From Gemmata massiliana (GTDB taxonomy: Bacteria; Planctomycetota; Planctomycetia; Gemmatales; Gemmataceae), in NCBI RefSeq assembly GCF_901538265.1, contig NZ_LR593886.1, positions 9,259,738 through 9,323,737 on the forward strand: DNA of 64,000 bases, written 5' to 3'. The position numbers and the translations under genes were made by a program. How positions within the stretch are numbered: position 1 is the first letter of the stretch; each line of letters starts with the position of its first letter. This document shows, one piece after another, positions 49,102-58,103 of this stretch. Below the pieces are notes generated by a model. The model did not search any database and was not told where the DNA came from. It saw nothing but the letters and a program-made list of their open reading frames with translations.

Positions 49102-49686
49102 TCACACGATCCCGGACGCGAAATCGTCGGGCCGGCCGCTCTTGGCAGCGGGGACCGGTACGTCGGCGCCGTGGAAGTGCGTGCCCTTCGGGGCCGAGTG
49201 CGGGCCGTGTGCTTTGACGGTCTTGCCCATCTCGGTCACCATGCCGCCGTAGCTCATGGGGACGTCGTCGTCGAAGTCGAACTCGTCGTAGGTGCAGACG
49301 TAGCCCGGCAGCTTCGAGCGTTCCTTCTCCTTCGAGTAGGCCTCCACCACGGCCGCCTGGATCAGCTCGCGGGCGCCGCTGTGGATCGGGTGCGCGATGT
49401 CCGCGTGCAGCTTCGCGCGCCCGTCCACCGCACGCATCGCGCGCTGGTCGTCGAGTCGCGTGCCGCACTGGTTGCAGAACCGCGCCCGCAGGTGGTTCTT
49501 GCCGCTGCACCGACAGCACCGGTCGGTGAGCTTGCGGCTCGGCATGGCCACGAACACGCCCTTGGTCCCCTCGATGACCTTCAAATCCCGGACGACGAAG
49601 GCGTTGTCGAAGGTGACCGAGCAGAACGCGAGCAGGCGCTCGTTGTTCTCCTCACACAACTTGATGCGAACTTCCGTGATGACCAC
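49102..49686 (-). CDS. spoVG: SpoVG-family RNA/DNA-binding protein with zinc ribbon
   Basis: A 194-residue protein starting at GTG 49686 with AAGGAG seven bases before. The SpoVG core is plain: [45 protein letters not shown] (in parts), then [11 protein letters not shown]. Inserted after MPSRKLTD is a zinc ribbon, Cys57-x2-Cys60 and Cys71-x2-Cys74, not present in the 95-residue Bacillus protein; the protein also has a Gly/Pro/His-rich tail. SpoVG proteins bind nucleic acids and act as broad regulators. It is 21 bp downstream of ispE on the same strand; the same two genes are close neighbours in Bacillus, so this linkage is ancient or convergent. Confidence 0.9.
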   Translation of the reverse strand: MVITEVRIKLCEENNERLLAFCSVTFDNAFVVRDLKVIEGTKGVFVAMPSRKLTDRCCRCSGKNHLRARFCNQCGTRLDDQRAMRAVDGRAKLHADIAHPIHSGARELIQAAVVEAYSKEKERSKLPGYVCTYDEFDFDDDVPMSYGGMVTEMGKTVKAHGPHSAPKGTHFHGADVPVPAAKSGRPDDFASGIV

Positions 49687-49707
49687 CGCACGTCTCCTTC
49701 AGCGGGA

Positions 49708-50664
49708 TCAGGGGGTAAAACCGTGAACTACGAGTACGCGAGATTCGGGTTCGTCGGCCGGGCGCGAGTCCGTAAAGGCCGCGGCCACACTGTGTGCTTC
49801 ACGGGCGTCGCGACAGGGGGCGAAGACCGTCGAACCGCTGCCGGACATCATCGCCCCGGCCGGGTTCAAGCGGCCCAGGCGCTCCCGGATGCGGCCCACG
49901 ATCGGCTCGATCGCGAAGGCCGGCTCTTCCAACCGGTTGAACATCGCCGCGCCCAGGGCCGCCGCGTCGCGTGTCCGGAACGCCGCCCGGACGCGCTCGC
50001 CGCTCACCGGCTCCTGCGGGACCGTGAGGCCCCGGTACACGCCCACCGTGCTGATCCCCACGGGAGGGAACACCAGCACGAAGTACGGCCCGGCACCCGT
50101 GCCGCGATCAACCGGTTCCGGTGTCGTGATCTCCCCGCGCCCGGTACACCAAGCGGCCGGCAGCGAGAGGAAGAACGCCACGTCCGAACCAATGGACGCG
50201 GCAATAGCGACAAGTTCTTCGCGTGTCAGCGCCAATTTCCAGATTTGATTCAAGCCCACGAGCGCGGCCGCCGCGTCGCTCGATCCACCACCCAAACCGG
50301 CCTGCGTGGGAATGCGTTTCGTGAGGTGAATGACGGCCCCGAGATCGGGTCGGTTGGCTCGCGTGCGCAGGGCGGTTGCCGCTTTGTGAACGAGGTTGTC
50401 CGGGCCGGTTGAGAGCGTCGCCGGGTCACACGTAAGAGCGATTTCACCGTTCGGCGCGGCTCGCATTTCGAGTGTGTCGAACAGGCTCACCGCGACCATC
50501 AGTGATTCGAGGTCGTGGTAGCCGTCCGGGCGCTTGCGGAGGATTTCCAGGAACAGATTGAGTTTTGCGGGTGCGGCAAGAACAACGGCGTCCGACCCAG
50601 CGAAAAACGCCGGATGGACCGGTAGCGGGTCCGCTTGCGGAATCGGGGCGCTGGAGCGCGTCAT
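49708..50664 (-). CDS. ispE: 4-diphosphocytidyl-2-C-methyl-D-erythritol kinase (IspE)
   Basis: A 318-residue GHMP kinase of the MEP isoprenoid pathway: phosphorylates CDP-methylerythritol with ATP in the cytoplasm. Visible are Lys34 in APAKLNLFLEI, RPDGYHDLES, and the glycine-rich ATP loop QAGLGGGSSDAAAA (about 121-134), followed by GSDVAFFL with the catalytic Asp and the C-terminal MSGSGSTVF. The length is normal. The N-terminal ~25 residues are an extra Pro-rich stretch. It is the first gene of an operon with spoVG and divergent from the CpaF-like gene. Confidence 0.95.
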   Translation of the reverse strand: MTRSSAPIPQADPLPVHPAFFAGSDAVVLAAPAKLNLFLEILRKRPDGYHDLESLMVAVSLFDTLEMRAAPNGEIALTCDPATLSTGPDNLVHKAATALRTRANRPDLGAVIHLTKRIPTQAGLGGGSSDAAAALVGLNQIWKLALTREELVAIAASIGSDVAFFLSLPAAWCTGRGEITTPEPVDRGTGAGPYFVLVFPPVGISTVGVYRGLTVPQEPVSGERVRAAFRTRDAAALGAAMFNRLEEPAFAIEPIVGRIRERLGRLNPAGAMMSGSGSTVFAPCRDAREAHSVAAAFTDSRPADEPESRVLVVHGFTP

Positions 50665-50962
50665 TGGTGTCGGGGCAACTCACCGGCAAGGGGAGCGGCC
50701 CATCCGTGGGTGCGAATCGAGTCCGTGCTGCCGGCAATTAAGAAGCGCCCGCGGTTGCGGTCGGCGGGCACTTTAAGCTGAGAGCGAACGTTAAACGAAG
50801 ATTCCGGGTGCGTCAAGAGGGGGATTTGGGCGAATTGTACCTTTCGCCATGCCCGTTCAGGGGTTCGGAACGGAATTTTGGTCCGCTCCCACACGGGTCC
50901 GGAATCCGTTCTACGCTCGTTGTTGCTCAGATCGCCGCACTCCGCCGCAGGAAGTTGCCGCT

Positions 50963-51946
50963 ATGCTGCCGCAGCGCTCGTCGGGATCGATTGCTCACCC
51001 CATGAATCGTGTTATCGGCGTTGGGGCGCCGGCCGCTTCGTATGAAGCGGTGAAGCGACGGGTGCTCGCGAAGCTCGAAGACCGGCTCGACATGAGTGCG
51101 TCGAAGCGGATGCCGCAATCCCTTTTGCGCCAGAGCCTTAGACAACACGCCGAACAAATTACCGATCAGGAAGCCCGCGGATTTGCCAAGGCCGACCGCG
51201 ACCGCCTGATTGATGAGTCTCTGGCCGAGATACTGGGGTTCGGGCCGCTCGAAGAGCTGTTCAACGACGCGAACGTGCGCGAAGTCATGCTGACCGGTCC
51301 CGGTACGGTGATCGCGCGCCGCGAACACGGGCAGTGGCTCCCCACGAGTGTGAAGTTCCGCGACGAGGCCCACGTCCGCGCGACGCTCGACCGAATTGCG
51401 ACGCACGCCGAACCGGTTGGCCCGGTCATGACCAGCATCGTGCTGTTCGATATGCGTCTACCTAATGGGTTCCGTGCGATCGCGGTGATCCCGCCGGAAG
51501 CCCTCGACCAGCCCGCAACGGCCTCGTTCCTCCGCGAATCGCCGCTCCCAGGGGGAATGCTACCCAAAGACGCGAGCGGCGCGTTCCCCGGACTGCCGGC
51601 CACCGGCTCGACCTCGCAGGGGACGCTCAAAACGGTATCCGCCCCCACCACGCCGCCGCGTTCCAACAGCGGCACTACGTTGTTACCAAGTGCCCGCGTA
51701 CCCAGTGAGCCGCCCGCGTCGGGGATCAGCGACCCGCTGGCGCGCCACCGCGTTCGGATTCTGGAGCGCTTGCTCTCCAAGTTCGCGGCGCTGAAGGTGT
51801 ACGACGTGTCGCGCCTCGAAGTCACCGAGTTGCGGAAGATCATCAGCGCCTACATCCGCGAGTACGGCGAGTCCGAAAAGGTCTACCTGAGCGACACCGA
51901 CCAGGGCCGGATCATGCTCGAAATCCTCACCTCGCTCCAGCGGTAA
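50963..51946 (+). CDS. CpaF-like protein without the ATPase core
   Basis: A 327-residue protein (ATG at 50963 with AGGAAG upstream; ATG 51002 is also possible). Residues about 25-200 follow the N-terminal domain of the CpaF/TadA secretion ATPases: YEAVKRRVLAKLEDRLDMSA, AEILGFGPLEELFNDANVREVMLTGPG, VKFRDEAHVRATLDRIA, DMRLPNGFRAIAVIPPEALDQP. Exactly where CpaF continues into its Walker A ATPase domain, this protein switches to a Pro/Ser/Thr-rich linker and ends in a helical segment (ILERLLSKFAALKVYDVSRLEVTELRKIISAYI) that itself resembles the CpaF start. No GSGKT is present. It cannot hydrolyse ATP; a regulator or scaffold for a Tad-like system is inferred. Confidence 0.75.
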   Translation: MLPQRSSGSIAHPMNRVIGVGAPAASYEAVKRRVLAKLEDRLDMSASKRMPQSLLRQSLRQHAEQITDQEARGFAKADRDRLIDESLAEILGFGPLEELFNDANVREVMLTGPGTVIARREHGQWLPTSVKFRDEAHVRATLDRIATHAEPVGPVMTSIVLFDMRLPNGFRAIAVIPPEALDQPATASFLRESPLPGGMLPKDASGAFPGLPATGSTSQGTLKTVSAPTTPPRSNSGTTLLPSARVPSEPPASGISDPLARHRVRILERLLSKFAALKVYDVSRLEVTELRKIISAYIREYGESEKVYLSDTDQGRIMLEILTSLQR

Positions 51947-52008
51947 AGACCGACCTTGTTCGCAAGCGCCCCACAAGCACCCACCGTGCCGGGGGTAAGT
52001 GTTAGACG

Positions 52009-52078
52009 CCACCCGCTCGTTGACACTCGCGGTTCGCCAAGAGGCTCAGGCGAACCGCGAGTGTCAACGAGCGGGTGG
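52009..52078. repeat. Perfect 30-bp inverted repeat (hairpin)
   Basis: Arms 52009-52038 and 52049-52078 are exact inverted copies around a ten-base loop, 63 bp after the CpaF-like stop and 120 bp before the next start. No T run. It would form a very stable cruciform or RNA hairpin; terminator or repetitive element. Confidence 0.85.
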
Positions 52079-52198
52079 ACAACTACCCACGAGGCGAGAA
52101 CTCGTCGTCCACGCGGCCGGGTTCTTCTCTTTGCATCTCGCTCGCTGGCCGAATACCATCATCCTTCCGGCTTCTTATCAGTCAGAAGGACGATCCTC

Positions 52199-55100
52199 AT
52201 GCCGCGTCTCTCCCCCGCGTTTGCACTCACCTTGCTCGTATCGCTCGGCGGACTCTCCCCTCCCGCACATCTCTACGCACAGAAAGAGTTCGGGTTCGAT
52301 AACCAGAAGGGTTCGGGGCAGCCGTATCTCAAACCGAACGAAACCGTCGCGAAGATTAAAGTGCCCGACGAGTTCGAGGTGAAGCTGTTCGCGGGCGAGC
52401 CGCAGGTGGTGAACCCGGTCGCGTTCACGGTGGACGAGAAGGGGCGGATCTGGGTCGTGGAGTGCTTCGAGTACCCGAAGCGCACGCCGAAGGGCAAGGC
52501 CCCGCGCGACCGCATCGTGATCCTCGAAGACACGGATGGCGACGGCGTGTGCGACAAGCGCACCGTGTTCGCCGAGGGCAAGGACTTCCCCGTGACGGAA
52601 GAGCGGAAGAAGGCCGGGCTGGGCGCGTTCGACCTGTGTACCGGCATCGAGGTCGGGCACGGCGGCGTGTTCGTCGGGGCCGCGCCGTACCTGTGGTTCA
52701 TTGAGAACAAGGGCGACAAGGCCGGGAAGTTCGACGTGCTCCTGAAGGGTTTCGGCAGTCAGGACACGCACGAAACGCTGAACACCTTTCAGTGGGGGCC
52801 GGACGGCTGGCTGTACGGGCTGCACGGCATCTTCACGAACTCCGCGGTGAAGCCGGGCGACCAACTCGACGGCCCGGAAGCCCGCATCAACGGCGGCATC
52901 TGGCGCTACCACCCGAAGCTGAAGAAGTTCGAGATCTTCGCCGAGGGCACGTCGAACCCGTGGGGCATGGACTGGCGCAACACGGACGGGCAGTTCATCC
53001 TCGCGTGCTGCGTGATCCCGCACCTGTACCACATCGTTCCCGGGGGCGTCTACAAGCGCCAAGCCGGGGCGAGCTTTAACCCACACGCTTACAGCTACCT
53101 CAACGAGATCTGCGACCACACGTTCCACAAGGAATCGGGCTGGGCGCACGCGGGCCTTATCTCGCTCGACGTGCCGCACATGCCGAAACGGTTCCAGAAC
53201 AGCGTGATCTTCGGCAGCATCCACGGGTGCAGCATCAAGCAGAACGTCCTGAAGCCCAACGGCAGCACGTATACCGCGAGCCGCGGCGACGATTTCCTGG
53301 TGAGCGGCGACAAGAACTTCCGCCCAATCAACATGAAGTGGGGACCGAACGGCGACATCTACCTCATCGACTGGCACGACCAGAACCCGTGCCACCAGAC
53401 CAACCCCGACGACTGGGACTACGAGCGCGGCCGCGTGTACCGCATCCAACTGAAGGGCACGAAGACGAAGAAGGCAGAAGACCTGGGGAAGAAGAGCAGC
53501 AAAGATCTGGGTCTGATGTGGAAGGAAACGGACCCGTACCGGAGTCGCACAGCCGTGCGGCTCCTCGCGGAGCGATACAAAGCAGATGATTTCGAGGGTG
53601 AGGTAAGCAAGGCGACGCTTCCGGCCCGCGAAGCAGAACCCGACAAGATGGAAGCTTATTGGCAGCGCATCGGAGCCGTCCACGATTTTGTCGTATCGCC
53701 TGGTGGTTACGATGATTTCATGAAGAAGGAGAGCCCAGTTCTACGGATGTGGGCGACCCGGATGCTTGGTGAGCGAATTAAGAACGAAGAAGCGGATGAA
53801 GCAATCGCAGTCGCTACCAAGCACGCAGCAACTGAGGTCGCTCCCGCCGTTCGTCGTGAACTTGCCTCTGCCGCCCTCCGCCTTTCTGAGAAGTACGATG
53901 TGGCCCCACTCCTTCGCGCGCTGATGGCTCGCAAGGAAGACGCGAAAGACCCGGTCATTCCCCAATTGGTGTGGCTCGCATACGAGCGGATCATCGCGAA
54001 GAAGGAGGTGGCCAGTACCCCAGCAGAGAAGGAACTCGTGTGGCTCGCCGAGGAGGCGCCGAAGAACGAGTTCGTGCGCGATCAGATCGTACCCAAAGTG
54101 ATGCGCCGACTCGTCGCAACGGGGCAGCCGAGTGACCTGCGGTTGTGCGTCGAGTTCGTCACGAAACTGAAGAACGCGGACGCCCGCGCCAAAGCGCTTG
54201 AAGGGCTGGCGCTCGCGCTCGATAAGCAATCCATCAACGCGCCCGAAGGGTGGGCCGCGCTGCAATCGGAGATCACGAAAGAGAACAACGCCAAGCACGT
54301 CGCACTGGCGAACAAGCTCGGGGTGGTCTTCCGCGACCCGGCCGCGCTCAAGCGGGCGGTCGAGATCGTGGCGAACACCGGACTTGCTGCCGATGTGCGG
54401 GTCGAAGCCGCACGGCAACTCGGGTCGATCCGGGCGCCGGAAACCGTCGCGCTGTTGCTGACCATCGTGCGCACGGACACCTCAGACGCGGTGCGCAGCG
54501 AGGCCGTTCGCGCACTGGCGGGGTTCGACGTCCCGAAGCTCGGCGGTGATCTGCTCACGGGCTGGAAGGAGTACCCGAAGGCCGTGCGCCCGGACGTCAT
54601 CAACACGCTCGCGACCCGCAAGGAATGGGCACGCGCGCTGCTCGGTGCAATGGCCGACAAGAAGATCGACCGCGCGGAAGTGACCGACAATACCATCCTC
54701 CGCATCCAGGCGTTCAACGACAAAGACCTGAACGCGCTCATCGAAAAGGCGTGGGGCCGCACGCGGACGACGCCCGCCGACCTCGCGAAGCTCATCGACA
54801 AGACGCGCGAGTCGCTGTACGAGGCGCCAGCGTCGTTCGAGCGCGGGCGCAAGGTGTTCGAGAACAACTGCGGCAAGTGTCACAAATTCGAGGGCAAAGG
54901 CGCTGAAGTCGGCCCGCCGCTCGACGGCGCCGGGCGCGACATCGAGTACATCCTCGGTAACGTGCTCGACCCGAATCGCGTGATCGGCGCGCCGTACTTC
55001 CTCCGCACGGCCCGATTGACCGACGACACCGTGTTCTCGGGCCTGCTCGCGGAAGAGGACGACAGGACCATCACGCTGAAGCTCGAGAACGCGGTGCTGA

Positions 55101-55603
55101 AGAAGATCAAGAAGGAGGATCTCGCCGAACCGGTCCGCGTGGCCGAGAAGTCGCTCATGCCCGAGGGCCTGGGCTACAACATGACGCCCCAAGATTTCCG
55201 TGACCTCGTGCGGTACCTGATGGCGAACCCGTTCGTGACCGACGTCACGGTGAACGGCACGAAGCACGCGGTCGGTGTCCCGGGTCGGGTGGTACTCCCC
55301 GACACGAAGGGGGCGCCCGCGGTGGTCGAGGCCGACGTGACCGCGTCGAGTGAACTGAAGACGCGGGTGCTGGTCGGCTCGACGGCCGATTACGAGGTGC
55401 GGCTCGACGGCAAAGTGATCGGCACCGGTCGGGGGGCGGGCAAGGAGACGCGCCCGGACCGCGACGGCTTCGATGTGACGGTCCCCGCGGGCAAACACAC
55501 GCTCGCGGTGGTGGTGAAAGGCGGCGGACCGAACGCGGTCTACGTGCGATTCCTCGACCCCGACCGCAAGCTGAAATACCCCGACGCGGGCGAGAAGAAG
55601 TAA
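52199..55603 (+). CDS. PVC-type haem-binding protein with dehydrogenase and HEAT parts
   Basis: A 1134-residue secreted protein. ATG 52199 has AAGGA upstream and starts a signal peptide (residues 1-28, ending LYAQ). Residues about 40-440 form a beta-propeller of the membrane-bound dehydrogenase type (PVAFTVDEKGRIWVVECFEYP; GPDGWLYGLHGIFT; INMKWGPNGDIYLIDWHDQNP in parts). Then come HEAT-like helical repeats (about 450-830), and a cytochrome c domain with CxxCH at Cys891-His895, plus a C-terminal beta domain. Such proteins are numerous in the PVC superphylum and thought to take part in polymer breakdown; the reaction is not known. Bases 53560-53960 have clearly lower GC than the rest. Confidence 0.9.
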   Translation: MPRLSPAFALTLLVSLGGLSPPAHLYAQKEFGFDNQKGSGQPYLKPNETVAKIKVPDEFEVKLFAGEPQVVNPVAFTVDEKGRIWVVECFEYPKRTPKGKAPRDRIVILEDTDGDGVCDKRTVFAEGKDFPVTEERKKAGLGAFDLCTGIEVGHGGVFVGAAPYLWFIENKGDKAGKFDVLLKGFGSQDTHETLNTFQWGPDGWLYGLHGIFTNSAVKPGDQLDGPEARINGGIWRYHPKLKKFEIFAEGTSNPWGMDWRNTDGQFILACCVIPHLYHIVPGGVYKRQAGASFNPHAYSYLNEICDHTFHKESGWAHAGLISLDVPHMPKRFQNSVIFGSIHGCSIKQNVLKPNGSTYTASRGDDFLVSGDKNFRPINMKWGPNGDIYLIDWHDQNPCHQTNPDDWDYERGRVYRIQLKGTKTKKAEDLGKKSSKDLGLMWKETDPYRSRTAVRLLAERYKADDFEGEVSKATLPAREAEPDKMEAYWQRIGAVHDFVVSPGGYDDFMKKESPVLRMWATRMLGERIKNEEADEAIAVATKHAATEVAPAVRRELASAALRLSEKYDVAPLLRALMARKEDAKDPVIPQLVWLAYERIIAKKEVASTPAEKELVWLAEEAPKNEFVRDQIVPKVMRRLVATGQPSDLRLCVEFVTKLKNADARAKALEGLALALDKQSINAPEGWAALQSEITKENNAKHVALANKLGVVFRDPAALKRAVEIVANTGLAADVRVEAARQLGSIRAPETVALLLTIVRTDTSDAVRSEAVRALAGFDVPKLGGDLLTGWKEYPKAVRPDVINTLATRKEWARALLGAMADKKIDRAEVTDNTILRIQAFNDKDLNALIEKAWGRTRTTPADLAKLIDKTRESLYEAPASFERGRKVFENNCGKCHKFEGKGAEVGPPLDGAGRDIEYILGNVLDPNRVIGAPYFLRTARLTDDTVFSGLLAEEDDRTITLKLENAVLKKIKKEDLAEPVRVAEKSLMPEGLGYNMTPQDFRDLVRYLMANPFVTDVTVNGTKHAVGVPGRVVLPDTKGAPAVVEADVTASSELKTRVLVGSTADYEVRLDGKVIGTGRGAGKETRPDRDGFDVTVPAGKHTLAVVVKGGGPNAVYVRFLDPDRKLKYPDAGEKK

Positions 55604-55614
55604 CCCGCCCGCAT

Positions 55615-55644
55615 TGAGGCGGCCGGTGTGAGCCGGCCGCCTCA
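55615..55644. terminator. Hairpin between convergent genes
   Basis: TGAGGCGGCCGG (55615-55626) pairs with CCGGCCGCCTCA (55633-55644) around a six-base loop, 11 bp after the haem-protein stop and ten bp before the kinase stop. It probably ends both transcripts although T runs are missing. Confidence 0.65.
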
Positions 55645-55653
55645 CGCTGCAAC

Positions 55654-56679
55654 CTACTTGTTCACTTCGCTCCACCTCTTGCGCACGAGGTCCGGGGGCG
55701 CGGTGCCGGTCACACCGATCTGCTGAATGGTGATCGACGCGACCAGGTTCCCAAACGCCGCGGCCTGCTCGTGCGTTGTCCCGCTCACCATCCCCGACGC
55801 GATCCCTGCGGAGCAACTGTCACCGGCCCCGCAGATGTCGATGGGACCGAACACGGGGTAAGCTGGGACGCGGACCCGGCGCCCGGGCGATTGAGGATCG
55901 AACAAGCTGATCCCGCATTCTCCCTCTGTGGCGAAAAGAACCCTGCCGAGGGTCGAGGTTCGTTGCCACACTTCAAGATCCAGAGTTTCTTGAGTTGGGG
56001 ACAACCCGCCCCGATCCCGCGTCGAATAGCACTCGCGTGCGTTGGGTTTGGCGGCTACGTTCCGGAACTCCCAGATCTGCTCGCGGCTGTCGGCCATCAC
56101 GAACTTCTTCGGGTCACGTTCGGCGAGCCGCGCCAAATGGTCGCGCACTTTTGCTGTAACGACCCCGCAGTCCTTTTCGCTCACCTGATCGAGCACGAGC
56201 AGCGCGTCCAGCCGGGGCCACGCTTCGTCCAGTAGCGCGATGACGCGGTCCTGAATGTCTTCCGGGGTCGGTGTGCGGTTCTTGATGTCGAGCCGGTTGA
56301 GTTCCTCTTTGCCCAACATCGGTTTCGTGTACGTCGGCGTACGCCGCGTCGCGGACAGGAAGATCCCGCCCTGTTCGACCGCGGGCATTTTGCCCAGTGC
56401 TTGGCGGAGTTCGTACCCATCGCCATCATCGCCGATGCAGGCGATGGGGTAAATGTGCCCCACGCCGAGGGCCGCGAGGTTGTTGATGACCGTACCCGCG
56501 GCGCCCGGATAGCTCCGCACGCCGACGACCTGGTACGCGGTTAATCCCGTTTCCACCGATGGTTCGTTCAGGGCCGGGTCAATATCCAGGTACCGGTCGA
56601 GGAACAGGTCGCCGAGTACGCCGATCGTGCGGTTCGGGATCGTGGCCAGAATGTGGTCGATGAGCGGAGAAGTGAGCAT
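55654..56679 (-). CDS. PfkB-family carbohydrate kinase (RfaE-like)
   Basis: A 341-residue sugar kinase of the ribokinase group. The N-terminus GVLGDLFLDRYLDIDP and the glycine pair PGAAGTVINNLAALG match the ADP-heptose/RfaE branch of PfkB kinases; the anion-hole and catalytic base motif GAGDSCSAG has Asp287 as base. Some RfaE-type proteins carry a second nucleotidyl-transferase domain, which is absent here. The substrate is probably a phosphorylated sugar or a heptose; not decidable. Stand-alone gene. Confidence 0.85.
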   Translation of the reverse strand: MLTSPLIDHILATIPNRTIGVLGDLFLDRYLDIDPALNEPSVETGLTAYQVVGVRSYPGAAGTVINNLAALGVGHIYPIACIGDDGDGYELRQALGKMPAVEQGGIFLSATRRTPTYTKPMLGKEELNRLDIKNRTPTPEDIQDRVIALLDEAWPRLDALLVLDQVSEKDCGVVTAKVRDHLARLAERDPKKFVMADSREQIWEFRNVAAKPNARECYSTRDRGGLSPTQETLDLEVWQRTSTLGRVLFATEGECGISLFDPQSPGRRVRVPAYPVFGPIDICGAGDSCSAGIASGMVSGTTHEQAAAFGNLVASITIQQIGVTGTAPPDLVRKRWSEVNK

Positions 56680-56904
56680 GGGTAGGCTCAGCCCTGCGGC
56701 CGGTCCGGAGACTATTTTGGGACGGTTTCTTATTGCTTTTTCAACGTATCGCTACTATTCAACGCCGAACACAAAATCTGTGCCGTTTATTCGCGAAGAA
56801 GGATAGTCGGCACTCACTGTGCGTGTAGTTCGACCGAATCCGCTTGCTCGCAACGGTTCCACCGACCTAGAATTGTCGTGTTACTTCCCGATTTGCAGGT
56901 GCCA

Positions 56905-57249
56905 ATGCTCCGCCTCGGTGCGATTTTCCGAACCTTCATGCTGATTGTGTGTCTGGTGCCGTTCACCAGCGCGCAACAAGCGGCGGGGGCTCTCGCGCCG
57001 ATTCTGCCCGTTGTCCCGGTGGGCGGCCTACCCGTTACCCCGGTGAACGAAGAGGACGACGAGCGGGAAGTTGATGGGAAGGAGCGCGTCTCTTCCCCGT
57101 CCCGGCACTACTCTCCGGTCCGCGAGCCGGTCGAACGGTTCACCCCGGGGCACACCCCTTATCGCTCGCACCTCACGCGCGTTCGCGCGGTCCCGCCCGT
57201 CTCCGAAGACCCGTTCCGCAACGGTCTCGGCACTCCCTATCGCTGTTAG
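56905..57249 (+). CDS. Small secreted Pro-rich protein of unknown function
   Basis: A 114-residue protein from the ATG at 56905 (AGGTG just upstream). The signal peptide MLRLGAIFRTFMLIVCLVPFTSA is followed by a short hydrophobic stretch APILPVVPVGGLPVTPV, an acidic patch and an Arg/Pro-rich end. No family is recognised. A GTG at 56878 would add nine residues in front of the signal. It precedes the carbonic anhydrase gene by 125 bp on the same strand. Confidence 0.55.
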   Translation: MLRLGAIFRTFMLIVCLVPFTSAQQAAGALAPILPVVPVGGLPVTPVNEEDDEREVDGKERVSSPSRHYSPVREPVERFTPGHTPYRSHLTRVRAVPPVSEDPFRNGLGTPYRC

Positions 57250-57374
57250 GTTCCCCGGTTCGTTTATCGGCGCGTTCGCGCGCCCCTAATCAATCGACCG
57301 GTTTTCGGCCGTTGCGAATTACTGCGCACGCGCCGTCCCTAACACCACGCTCAACGATTTCGGGAGACGGTACC

Positions 57375-58061
57375 TTGGAAAAGCTCATCAGCGGCATCCA
57401 CAAGTTTCAGTCCGATGTGTTCGCACCCAACCGCGCGTTCTTCCGCAAGCTCGCGGACGGTCAGTCCCCGCAGGCCCTATTCATCACGTGCTCCGACTCG
57501 CGGATGGTCCCGGACCTGATCTGCCAGACCGACCCGGGCGACCTGTTCGTGCTCCGTAACGCGGGTAACATCGTCCCGCCGTACTCGCCCGGGGCACCCA
57601 GCGCCGAGGCCGCGACGATCGAGTACGCGCTCCGCGGGTTAAATATCCGGCACGTCATTGTCTGCGGGCACACTCGGTGCGGTGCGATGCACGCCGTGCT
57701 CCAGCCGGAATGCACCGCGAACATGCCCCGCGTGAAGCAGTGGCTCGACCACGCTCAGGCGAGCGCGGAAATCGTCTGCACCTGCTACTCGCACCTGACG
57801 GGCGAGGCCCGGGCGAAGGTGCTCGTCCAGGAAAACGTGTTGACCCAACTGGAGCACTTGCGCACGCACCCTGCGGTCGCAACGGCACTCGCCGCGGGCG
57901 AACTGAAACTGCACGCCTGGGTGTACAAGATGGAAACCGGTGAGGTGTTCGTTTACGACCCGGAGAGCGGGCAGTTCACGAACCTCGGAGCGGAGGCGAT
58001 CCCGGCGCACCCGCTGATCCGGCGCGGGCCGGTGAACCACACCGTTCCCGCGGGCGTGTAA
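57375..58061 (+). CDS. Beta-class carbonic anhydrase
   Basis: A 228-residue zinc enzyme interconverting CO2 and bicarbonate. The start is taken as TTG 57375 because GGGAGA lies upstream and the family's N-terminus begins there (EKLISGIHKFQ). Zinc ligands are Cys39 (TCSDSR), His99 and Cys102 (CGHTRCGAMH); the catalytic Asp41-Arg43 pair is present. It lies 42 bp upstream of a SulP transporter gene. The pair is a recurrent arrangement in which the anhydrase traps or supplies the bicarbonate that the transporter moves. Confidence 0.94.
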   Translation: MEKLISGIHKFQSDVFAPNRAFFRKLADGQSPQALFITCSDSRMVPDLICQTDPGDLFVLRNAGNIVPPYSPGAPSAEAATIEYALRGLNIRHVIVCGHTRCGAMHAVLQPECTANMPRVKQWLDHAQASAEIVCTCYSHLTGEARAKVLVQENVLTQLEHLRTHPAVATALAAGELKLHAWVYKMETGEVFVYDPESGQFTNLGAEAIPAHPLIRRGPVNHTVPAGV

Positions 58062-58103
58062 CCCGTTCGTTCCCCGCCCTCTCGATCCGGGAGTTCCGAT
58101 CTC

